This document shows, piece after piece, positions 1-40,800 of a DNA stretch of 64,000 bases. The notes below the pieces were generated by a model that did not search any database, had not been told where the DNA came from, and saw nothing but the letters and a program-made list of their open reading frames with translations. The stretch spans positions 6,122,380 to 6,186,379 of the forward strand of contig CM039181.1 in the NCBI GenBank assembly GCA_008360975.2. The letters are read 5' to 3'. A program made the translations under genes and the position numbers. Position 1 is the stretch's first letter. Every line of letters begins with the position of its first letter. This DNA is from Lichenostomus cassidix. Taxonomy: Eukaryota > Chordata > Aves > Passeriformes > Meliphagidae.

Positions 1-1468
1 AAATTTGTATAAAAAACCCCTTTTTGTAAATATAGATTAAAAAAAATGGGATTTACGGTAATTGGTAGCAGGTAGAATGAAATAGTTATGACACACAGAT
101 GGTACATATGAGATTAAATACCCCTGCTGTGAAATTAAAAGTATCATTAATTTAAGGGAAGATTGAATATTTAATGCAATTAAATATATGTTTATTTGGA
201 GGTCTTTAAAAATGTATTTTCACTCAGTAAAATATTCTACTGCATGTTTCCTGAAAGCTGTCAGCTACAACATGAAAGTTGCTGGTCCCAATCCAGCACT
301 GATTAAAATCAGAGAGAAAATTCACATTGATTTCAAGAAGACAGGATCTGGCTTTGTTATCTTACAGTAAATAGTAAATACCACCAGTAAGGAAAAAAGA
401 CAAATAGTATATTACAGAGAATGTAAGATCAAGCATTGTGTCCTAAGGTTTGTTACCTTTCTGATAAAATAACAATTCTAGCTAGTATAGGTGTCATCTT
501 TGTACCATGAAATAGATAAAAAAAATAGAATGAAAATCTTTTACAAACTGATAATGAATGCAGTTTGTTAATCTAGAAGTAAAGCTGCAATTCAGAAATA
601 ACTGATTTTATTTAGAGGGCTTTAAAGAGTGAATACAAAAGATATTACATTCAAGGTGCATTTCTTTCTTTAGCTCATTTAAAAAAATCCAGTAACTACT
701 CTGCCCAAGCAGATGAAGATATCTCAGTATTTCCTGACTTTCTAAGTAATATCTTGTGTGCAAAGTCTGGATGAAATATGGGCACAATTTCACTTAAGAT
801 TTCCATTATTTTGCCCTTTTTACAAATATTTAGGGATTTCTTTTGTCTGTATGTGTTCTATGATAAGGTAATTCTGCTTAAGATTACACTATTGAAAGAA
901 ATACACCTTCATAGGACTGTGAGTCCATCTGTAAAAATGTACAATGTACTGTTTCTTCTTTTTCATAACTGTTTTCTCCCTTCATTCAGAGAAAGGTTAA
1001 ATCTTTCAGGTTAAGTACTCTTCAATCAGTATTTGACAGAGCTATGCATTGTTAAAGCACCACCCAGCAGTGCAAATCTTTGTTCTGTATTCCTAGCAAG
1101 AGATCAGCACAAGCCCTTTGTTTTTATAGCCACACCCCATGGAAATGAAAAACAAAGCTGCTTGTGTTGGACAGCTCCCATTCGTTTGTGTTACCGAAAT
1201 CTAACACAAACCTTGGCAAATTTATGTGTGGAGTTACAAAAATTTGCCATCGTGAGAAGCAGCAATGCAAACCTTTGTGTCGTTTTTCACAAGCGCCTGC
1301 AGAAACGTGATCCGTGTGAAAAAGCATACAAGTTTGTGTTGGTTTTACACAACTATCCGTGTGTCTGGACAGCGTTGAGTGTCTGAGGAGTGCAGAGTGT
1401 TTGCAACGTGTGTCTGTCTGAGTTTTCCTGTATTAAAGGAGGATTTGATCTTTTTCTGCCGATGACAG
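1..1468 (+). other. MYBPC1 intron (left end of window)
   Basis: AT-rich sequence with no exon that I could match to the C1 domain. The last ~400 bp (about 1060-1440) differ in composition and contain the degenerate CpG-bearing repeat listed separately. Confidence 0.6.
1060..1440. repeat. Degenerate repeat / possible transposon remnant with elevated CpG
   Basis: A motif of the form GCAAA..TTTGTGT followed by TTACAC or TTCACA recurs roughly every 50-60 bp (for example near 1071, 1216, 1267 and 1325). About a dozen CpGs occur here and in the adjoining exon, against very few in the flanks. A TTTTTATAG box lies near 1121. Family not recognised; could be an LTR fragment or a diverged minisatellite. 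Confidence 0.35.
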
Positions 1469-31705
<30,237 letters not shown>

Positions 31706-32345
31706 GAGTCTGTCAGCAGTGCTTCCTCCCCCTGCACTGGAAGCTGGTAGCAGAATAACAGCATTTTAGTTCTTGCAATGACAGAAAAAACACGTGTGGT
31801 GGGGGGGGTTTATGACTTTTTTCCTTCTTTTTTTTCCTCCTCAATTGTCCTTTTGTTTTCCCTACCTGCTCTTACTGAAAAGAAAGAATACGCATGGATT
31901 GCTTTGAGGTTGAAATGAAATTAACTGAAGACAACACACGTTTTGTAATGTTCAGCTTAATTTTCTGTTTGATATCATGTTCTGTTTTTTAATGAGGAAA
32001 GAGGGGAAGCTGTGTAATGAACATAAGGAGGCAATCAGAGTCTGTACTCGGTGGTACAAAGCATATCTTTCTCAGACTGGAAGTACATGGATTAGCCAGT
32101 AGATGTGCAATAAGACCCTTGGAATACATACCTCTGATAATGTATCTTATTCACCTGAGAATTGTTCAACAGAATATGGTTTTACTATAATGTAACTAAT
32201 GCCTATGTAATTAATGATCATTTAAGCTGAACATATCTTCCTATAGAAGTTTTGATTTCCTAAATCTGACCCATCGGTCTCTCAACTTAACTGGAATAGT
32301 TTTATTTAATGTACAATAAATATGAAGTGTTTAAGATCTATAAAG
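31706..32345 (+). other. MYBPC1: MYBPC1 3'UTR
   Basis: Follows the TGA of the terminal exon. It runs to a canonical AATAAA at 32315-32320, followed about 25-40 bp later by a T/GT-rich stretch (gttcttgtttactg...), so cleavage is expected near 32335-32345. Contains a G8 run near 31801. Confidence 0.75.
32315..32320 (+). terminator. MYBPC1 polyadenylation signal AATAAA
   Basis: Canonical hexamer about 610 bp after the MYBPC1 stop codon, with a downstream U/GU-rich element at about 32342-32375. Confidence 0.7.
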
Positions 32346-33540
32346 TTCTTGTTTACTGTTATTTATTCTGTCTCATTTTACCCCATTTCTTGTTTTATTC
32401 CACATACAATATGGCAGGAACTTGTACCCACCACACTGAGTGGAAAACAATTATCAGCAGGTACCTAACCCAGTGGGCTTACACTTTAAGATACGTGACA
32501 CAGAATGTGAGTGAAGATAAATGCTGCAGACACATGCCATTCTTTATCTCTATGTTTTCAATATTTTAAGTGTTGTAAATGCCAACCACGATGGTTTTTA
32601 TCATTCTGAATCTGCCTCCCCCTTTCCCAGTAATTCACAGAGCTCTTGCAGGTATCACATCAGGAAAGGAGCTCAGACTCAGCACTGGTGAGTTCCCTGT
32701 GAGTGGCAAAAGTGCCTGAGATCAGGAAAATGGCTACATTTCTTCTCCAGCTGCAGCATCATTGACCTCCAAGGGTTTTAGGAGAGAGGTGATTGTCCCT
32801 GAGTCTTCAGCAAACCCTGAAGCATGTGACTCACAAGGTCACACATTTTTTGGCCAGGCTGTAAGCTCCCTACTGCCCCATCATTTATTGTCATTTATTT
32901 ACCAGTTCTCACCCTGGCTGTACAAACAGGGCAGGTTATGTGCTCACTGGCTAATGACTGATCTCCAACTAGGGTTTATAAAGATAAAGGCTACTTAGAC
33001 CAGCAGCAGGTTACAAGATGTTTACATGATGTCAGTGCATTTTCAAACACTCAGCAGTCAGTAATTATGCAATAATGAAAGAATGTGTTACTCTGAACTG
33101 CCACGGCTGAAATGGTGCTTTTGCAGTTGAAGTACCACTTCTTTTGCTTTGAGGATCTGAATGAATTTTCTCACATTGTTCTGTGAATCTTACTCACTCA
33201 GATAGATAGATAGATAATTTTTCTTTCTCCCCTCTTTTTATCTTTGTGATTTCTTCTGTAGTGCTATCTGTGCAGGGAAGCAATTCTGCATTCCCAGTGA
33301 CCCTGGACATCTCCCCACACCTCACCTGCATTTCACACTTCTCCTGCCAAAATCAATCCTCTCCCTCATGTTCATTCACACCCACACATGAAAGAAAGCA
33401 ATACATCTACTGGGAAGAGAATTTCATACAGGATTAATAATTTCTGTTTATTCTGTATCTCACCAGTGAATTGGGACTCCCTCAATCTATTTTGAAGCCC
33501 AGAAAGCTGCAGGAGAAGGTCAGTTTGATTAAATGCCAGA

Positions 33541-33881
33541 GTTGGTAATGCTCTGGCTATGAATAACATCAGTATGCTGCAATTTTGTACATTTTTAGCC
33601 ATTTCCTTACATTATTTTAGGTGTAAAATTAACTCCCCTAGTTGTTGCTAAATTAAATGCTCATTTGCTGAAAAAGTTTTAGTGATATTTAGAAGCACAA
33701 CAATTAAAATAATAGAACCTCATTCTGTCCTCAGAAGAGGTTTTGCATGCACTGATGTTATTTCAGCTAGACAATATTTGGTTCTTTGGTTTTAAGTTTT
33801 GCTGAGTGAATTTAAAGATGGAAGTTACATGACCTGCTCAGTACAATTGCACATACAGTGGCTTTTTTGGTAAATGTAAAT
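33541..33881 (+). repeat. ~340-bp direct repeat, copy 2
   Basis: Second copy of the unit at 27354-27692, located about 1.2 kb past the MYBPC1 poly(A) signal. The two copies bracket the alternative and terminal exons of MYBPC1. Confidence 0.9.
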
Positions 33882-34774
33882 AGAAAAGCATTTGGCCCTC
33901 ATTTAAAGTAGTATCAGTCTGTTATAGTCAGCACCAAAAGCACCAAAAGTTATTGTGAATTTGTCAGTAAGCCCAAAAATGAGGCACACAGCCACCTGCA
34001 CTCTGTATGAATAACATTCACAGCTTCAAGCTTATGTCTATCTGCCTCCCCAGTCTTAATATACCTCACATAACAACCTGGAAGCAGCATAAACCTCAGC
34101 TTCTGCAGGCTCTCTGTCGATGGAATTAGCTCCTCTAATTTCTGCCAGCTGCCAGCAGTGCTAAACGCCAAGCTGGACTAAGCTCCTTTTCCCCGTGTGA
34201 GCAGCGAGTGTTGGACTCAGCTGCCCTCAATTCCTCCCCTCTCCCTGCATCTGCCATTGGCCATCCCTGGGCTGGGGATGCTCCAGGCCAGCAGGAAGCT
34301 CAGGGCAGCAGGCCGTGGGTGGCACTGAGATGAGTGGGCATTAATGTGCTATAAATTCATGCTGCACCCACTCTGCTGAGCAGTTACCACGCTGGATTAA
34401 AAACTAACCGACTAGGAGGGAAATGCTAGGAGGGGTGGGACAGGAAAGGGATTTCTGGTAGATCTAAAACAGGCTGAAGAACCTTATCTATAGAATAACA
34501 GAAGGTAAAATTTTGATTTATGACAATTTGCCTAATGGGATTCTCCAGGGATGATGTTTGATAGACGAAATAATGACCAAACCCTGAGAGTTAGGAAAAT
34601 GCTGACCAAATCTGCAGCTAACACCAGCTTAGGAAAACAGAGATGTAACAAAGACAGCAACTACAGCAAAAGCAACTTAGAGAGAATAGAAGCAGCAGAA
34701 TATCATGCTGTAAAAGATGTGCCACAATGCTCCAAAGAAGAAATTTCTCCAAAGTCACAGGAATTTCCAGGTAA

Positions 34775-34875
34775 TTAGTGAACCTGAGAGAGACCTAGGA
34801 GTAACAGAGGACAGCAAATACAACCTGGTCATGTGAGATAAAGTAACAGCAAAACATCAAAGCCTGTGAAACAGT
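34775..34875 (+). mobile_element. Possible ancient CR1/L3-type LINE remnant
   Basis: The stretch gagagagacctaggagtaac followed by gaggacagcaaatacaacct resembles the diverged RDLGV-type segment near the end of CR1/L3 ORF2. Short and decayed; family assignment is from memory. Confidence 0.35.
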
Positions 34876-37176
34876 GAAACTAGTAATACCTCATGGTTGG
34901 GCTGCCCGATGGCTCACAATATGTGAGACCAGTTTAAGTCTCCAGACAGATGCATTATTCACATTGTGTGTTTGCTATGCACAGCCTCCATCAACTAGTA
35001 CATGCTGAGGTTACAGTTCAGTAGAACCTTTAATAACATTTTCTTTCCTGAACACTTGCCTGTATTCAGTGGGAATTCAGTATTCTTGAAAGCTCTGCCT
35101 TGGTGCTCAGTTTGACTTACATTAGCCAAAGAACATCACTGCTTGGACTAACAAAGCAGACCCAAACATGTGAACACATACAGAGAGACACACAAAAATT
35201 ATTCAAAATTAATTTTAAAAAGGGAGGGTTTTTTTAATGAAGCCAGAGGAACATATTTGGTCTTCTCTTGGCTTGCTCTCTTTGCCCATGGAAGGGTATT
35301 TGGCACATAAATGCTACAGTAGAAATAGAGATCTATTCTCAAACTGGTGTATGTGGAGGCTGATATAGGCACTGAAATTACCTATTTGCACTGAAAGAGC
35401 ACAGCTACTGCCAGCACACTATTCCCTCATTGAAAACAATCTCACAAATACAGAAAGGGGAGGAGGAAAAAAAGACGTGTAATCTTTTAAAGATTATTTA
35501 AATTGGGATATACTATTTTTAAAGAGGTCTTTATAGTCAGAAATTTTTAAAAATATTCCTTTTGTAAGAAATGTTTCAAGCTTCCTGAACTTTCTTTTAG
35601 GGGGAAAAAAAAGTGTAATATTGCTACCTTTTACAGAGCACTGTGCTTTCATAAAGCACTTACTTTATGAAAGGCTTTTGTTGCATTTTGAGATTCTGGA
35701 GCAAAAGGCATTCTATTTTAAGCACAGTGTATTTACTGTCACTTGACTTTCATGTCCTGCTTCCCTGACTGACAAGTAAAGCTGCTGCTTTGGGAGCAGA
35801 AAGGTATCCTGAATACTGAGGAAGCACTGGAAGACTAAACACACTGGACGTTAAATCCTGTGTTCTCTTCTTCTATGCTTTGTTGCTGAACACTTTTTAA
35901 ATTAAAACAAACCCTTCCCTAAGCCCAGTGATAAATTCAGTAGGGAATCTCTTTCTTCCTTTAATGTGGCCCTCAGTTTTTAAGCTACTTACTTTCCCCT
36001 CCACCTCTTTCCCTAGTTTCTCTTCTTTTCCTCCAGATATCCAAAGAGCTTCAGCAATCTCTCCATAAATACCAGTAGCATTATGTGCATTTGCCACAGT
36101 GATGCACAGAATATTCAATGAAACAGAGTTTAACCTTCTTCCAAATGTAGTAGGACTGGGGATCTGGCTGGTTGTGAATCTGTCAGTTTCCCTTTTGCCA
36201 TTCTCTGGTTGGCTTTTACTGAACCTTCCTTTATTATACACGACCTTCTCTTCTGCTAGCAGTTCCTATCCCCTTTGTTTTGGCCTCCAATGACAATTGC
36301 TATTATCATACTGGTTTTAGAGATCTGTAAATTAAATCAGCTGATGAATGATGCAGCACTTGGAATGTACAGAGCATGTTGGGGCATTTGGAAACCACCA
36401 TTTAACATGTGTCAAGCATTCCTGACTCTTGCAGGAGAGAAACCTACTAAAACACATAATAATGTTATCAGCTGAAGTGCATCAGCTCACTTTCAATATG
36501 AGGAAGTGGCTCTGTCCAGGAAATTGTGGTGTCTGGACTGAAAGTTGCACCCTCTGGCTCACAATGGAATACCTTTAAAAAGAATTCCTGATACTAAGAA
36601 GATGCCATTTTGGTTTATTATACTCATTGCAAGGTGTATTTCACACTTTCTAATTCATCTACACCAGGCTCACCTTTTCCTTGGCCTCACCCAGAAACCA
36701 CACACCTTCCTGGACATTCAGGGATACATCTAAAGTCCTTCCCATGACCAACTCAAACCATTTGATGTGCCACAATTTCTGAAAAGGTGCATTTGCTTGG
36801 CAGCATCCACTCTAAGCAAGTCAAGGAGGTGAAGTCCTGTGTAACACCATGTCCAGGTGCTCTGTAGGATGTTAAGTCTGAGCTCCCCAGGCAAGGGTCT
36901 CCTCCAGGTGATGGAGGGATTCTCACTGGTCAGTGGGGTTACCACCCTGCAAGCACGGCTGCCCTGTCCTGCTGGCCGCAGGGATGTCACCTGCTGCTCA
37001 ATCCCTGCTGCTCAACCCCTGCCTTTCTGCTTTGCTCCAGCAAAAATCCTTGCCGGGCACCTGCTGCGTGCAGCCCTGCCGTGGGCATTATGTGCACGGT
37101 ACAGCGTGTGCAAGGGAAATGAGCCGAACATGGCAAATCCTAGGTGAGAGCGGGATTCCCCCGGCGGAGATGAGAT

Positions 37177-37258
37177 TGGGATGGGATGGGATAATGGGAT
37201 GGGATGATGGGATAATGGGATGATGGGATAATGGGATGGGGTGGGATAACGGGATGGG
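37177..37258. repeat. GGGAT / GGGATAAT minisatellite at CpG-island edge
   Basis: Irregular tandem array of gggat, gggataat and gggatgat units, 82 bp, immediately 5' of the CHPT1 CpG island and about 390 bp upstream of the ATG. Confidence 0.93.
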
Positions 37259-37644
37259 AGCGCACGGGCGCATCTCCCAGGTGCAGCCCCGGGTGCCCGC
37301 GGCCTGCGGAGGGCAGGGCCCTGCCGGGCTCACCCCCGAGGGCTTCCCCACCACCGCCGAGGACTTCCCCGCCGCCGGGGATCCCCAGCCGCACACGGCG
37401 AGCGGAGCCGGCAGAGCCGTGCCCGCTGCGGGACGAGGCAGGAGATCGCGGCGCGTTCGGCCGAAGCCCCGAGCCGGGCCGGGGCTGGGGCTGGGGCGCT
37501 CGCCTGGCGTTGGCCGAGGCGGGGGCGGCCGTTCCCCTCCGGCCAAGCCGCTGCTGGGCGTCGGCCTCTTCCGCCGCTGCCCCCGGCTGGCGCGGCCCCG
37601 CCCCGAGCGGCGGCGGCTCCCTGCCCGGTGCTGTCCGAGCGGGC

Positions 37645-37887
37645 ATGGCCGTGCGCTGGGCGCTGCCCGCGCCGCTCAGCCCGGCGCAGCTGAAGCGCCT
37701 GGAGCAGCACCGCTACAGCGCGGCCGGGCGCTCGCTGCTGGAGCCCTGGCTGCAGCCCTACTGGGGCTGGCTGGTGGAGCAGCTCCCGCGGCGCCTGGCG
37801 CCCAACGCCATCACCATGGGCGGCCTGCTGCTCAACTGCCTCACGGCGCTGCCGCTCATCGCCTGCTGCCCCAGCGCCACCGAGCAG
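37645..37887 (+). CDS. CHPT1: CHPT1 coding exon 1
   Basis: Encodes residues 1-81: [20 protein letters not shown], the amphipathic N-terminal part, then [20 protein letters not shown], the first membrane segment. Very GC-rich. Donor GTACCG at 37888, phase 0. Confidence 0.95.
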
Positions 37888-40800
37888 GTACCGCCCGGCA
37901 CGGCAGCGCCCGGGGCTGGAGACAGTGCCCGGGGCTGGGACAATGCCCGGAGCAGGGGACAGTGCCCGGGGCTGGGACAGTGCCTGGGGCTGGGACAGTG
38001 CCCGGAGCAGGGACAGTACGGAGCTGGGGACAGTGCCCGGGGCTGGGGACAGTGCCGGAGCGGGGACAGTGCCCTGCCGCTTTGGGCTCCCCCGTGGCTG
38101 GGCAGGGAGGGCGAAGGCAGCGCTGCGGGGCTGTGCTGAGCAGTCACGGCATGGCTCACGCCTTGGGGTGGCAAGGGTCAGGCTGGAGATGGGTGTGAAT
38201 GTTTGGAGATGGGTGCGAAGGTTAAAACGCCGAAATGCTGTAGGATCCCGTGGCAGGACGATGTCCAGCGGGTGAGCTCCGCTGTCCAGCCCGGCCCTGC
38301 GCTGCCCGGAGCCCCGTGGGGTCGGGGCTGCGGTGGCACTCGGCCTGCGAAGGGCACAGCGGGACTCCCAGCTGGTCCGTGTCACCCCAGGCTCCCCACT
38401 GACCATCCTGCATGCCATGTCCTCTGTCCTCCACGAAATGTCACCCTCCTGGAGGGTCGGGCTGTCCCCAGGGGCCGTGGAGGTGGAAAGAGCTGCTGGT
38501 CACGACAGAGGGTTCAGGATGTGCCCAGGGGTGTGGCTGGTGCGCTTCAGCATCCTTTGCTTCACAGCCGGCTTGTGGAGCAGATGTGTAGCCGACAGTA
38601 GCAGCGTGAATGTTTCCCGTCCTTGTGTGGGAAACCTTTAATGGCTTTATCTTCTGGAGCCGGACCCGAACAGGCTTGTTAACGTGCTTTGGTGCTGCTC
38701 TCACTTGAATTGCATTGCCTGCAGTTTCTCTAGCAATTTCAGGAGCTCTAGTCAAGCTTCCCAGCCTGTTGCAATTTTCTTACTGTAGAGTGTTTATGGT
38801 AGTTAGGGTAGGAATTATCAGGGTAAAATTGCTTTATGTGGGTAAAATACCTTGAAAGGTGGCAGTTTTTTCTTGTGTTCTGATGGGCTTAAATCCTAAT
38901 AGCAGAGGCTGGTGGTTGGTTGGGACTTTTTTAATACCACAGATTTACTCTGCTTAGTGTTCTTGTCAGAAGAACATTTCTTTCTCTCTAGTTGCTCTGC
39001 CCTTTGTGTTAGCAGAGGTGTTTGTGGCAGACATATCAGGAAACTGATCCAGGTCAAAATTCACTTTGGTTTGGTCTCACCCTAATCACTGCCCTGATGT
39101 TCATCAGCAGGCAGAGGCACTCTGGTGTTGCAGGCAGAGAGAGGACAGAGATGATAGGGAATGGCTGAAAAACACAGATTGTCTTCCAGTAGCACTGTCA
39201 GAATTCAACTGCCTGTGGGCTGCTACCTTTAGCTTAGTTTTGTGATGAACATACCAGTCATGTGCCTGTTATGTGTCTGAATGCTCATTTTAGCTTTTTC
39301 TCTTCAAAACTAGAAGCAGAAAGTAAATTTTAAGTTATTTTTCCTTGAGAACTCATGTACAAAAAGAAAAAATGTTGTGTGTTGCAGAGATCCAGGGAAT
39401 TATTCCTTCTGGGAAAACTTAGGCTGGATTTTATAAGAACCTATAGTTTGGACTACACTTTCTTGTTCAGATATCAGTACATCCTTTATAAATATGCTGT
39501 ATGAACCCAGACTCATCCTGTTGTTTTGTTTGTTGCCTCTGTGAGAACAGCCCTGATTTTCTCCTGCTGCATCCCTTGGCAGCATCATTCTCTCTCCTGC
39601 TTGTTTAATGACTCAGCTTGTCTTCCTCCTAAGTCGAGGTCATGTTTCTGGATGGCTTTTTGAAAAAGCTAAAACTGTTGCAACTCTCAGAGGTGCTGCA
39701 TGCACTGTTGCAATACCTGCTTTGTAGTTTTGGCTTGGATGTGTAGGCTAGAAAGGGTAGTTGGAGCTGAAAATTACGTTAAAGATGATTGAAATCACAG
39801 ACTGAGGTAACACCTTAGCACACTTAAACAGCACCTCTTTCCATCGTGAACATGTCTTGATTACCTGATGGACAAACAAGAATTTGTTATATTCTTTTGG
39901 ATAGGATAGGAGTGCTGAATAGAAGACTTGGATAAAATAACAAGCAGGTTTGGGTTTTGGTGGTTTGTCCTTTTTTTTCCAGTTGGTTTGTGTGGTTGTT
40001 TTTTATTCTCTAACCAGTCTTAAGTGGGCTGTTTTGGTTAAGCCTTTATTGAAAACACAGAAATCTTGATGTTTGTACAACCCATGCAAAACAAATGAGA
40101 CTGGTGGCTGAAATCCCTGGGAGAGTAGCTGCTAACAGATGCTTAGAAAAGAGATCTTTCTCCAGTTTACTCTTCCAGCTGTCAAAAGACTGTGGTTTAG
40201 CAGTTTCTTTGCAAGGGATTTTACTTGGGTTACTTGCTAGAAAGCAACTGACAGATCTGTTTCCCCACAGACACTTCCCACCTCATGTTTTTACCTTTTG
40301 AATTAGTTGTTTTGAACCTATTTGTACTTTCAGCTCCCATGATGTCCTACTGCTGTGATTTCCACAATTTCACACTGCTTATTCCCAACCCCAATGCAAT
40401 TCATGTCTCAAACCACAAAATGCTCTCTTGTTCCCCTAACGTGGAGCCATGATTTCCCCATACACTATTCCTTTTCTCTTCACCAGCATCAGTAGCCACC
40501 AAAAGCCACTTTGCTACTGACTAGCACAATATGTTTTGGAATTATAAAATATTGTCTGTTCAGTAATGTCTTGTTGCCTAGTAGGAGCATGGTTTGTATC
40601 GCTCTCTCTGTAAATGTTTGTTTCAACATAAGCCTTCTTATTTACAGCTTAGCCGTTAGCAGATTGCACCCCTCAGGCACTGTTGTAACCACGATCTGTG
40701 TGTTTACATTTGGTTGAGTGTTTGTCCAGTTTCTTATTCTCTGTAACGTAGAGAAAGCTATAAAAATAATTACAGGTGCAGTGGGGGAGAGGACACACCT

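Larger units (their letters stand above)
32346..37176. other. Intergenic region MYBPC1-CHPT1, 4.8 kb
   Basis: No coding exon was recognised. Contains direct-repeat copy 2 (33541-33881), a short tandem gata near 33202 and a possible ancient CR1/L3 remnant near 34775. Apparent ORFs here are short and without family likeness. Confidence 0.7.
37260..38390 (+). promoter_or_regulatory. CHPT1: CpG-island promoter of CHPT1
   Basis: GC content and CpG density rise sharply here, compared with AT-rich flanks on both sides. The island covers the region upstream of the ATG, coding exon 1 and the start of intron 1. A GC box (CCCCGCCCC) lies at 37596-37604, about 45 bp before the ATG, and CTTCCG-type ETS-like sites occur near 37570. 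No TATA box was evident, which fits a housekeeping promoter. The transcription start is not defined. Confidence 0.8.

Noticed and set aside
1033..1386. 117-codon open frame upstream of the linker exon
   Set aside because: Its openness comes from a degenerate repeat; the composition is not protein-like, and it does not join the MYBPC1 frame.
37236..38198. Long open frames (300-360 residues) on both strands across the CHPT1 CpG island
   Set aside because: GC-rich sequence and the minisatellite suppress stop codons in all frames. The products are low-complexity Gly/Ala/Pro/Arg repeats; only the 37645-37887 frame matches a known protein.
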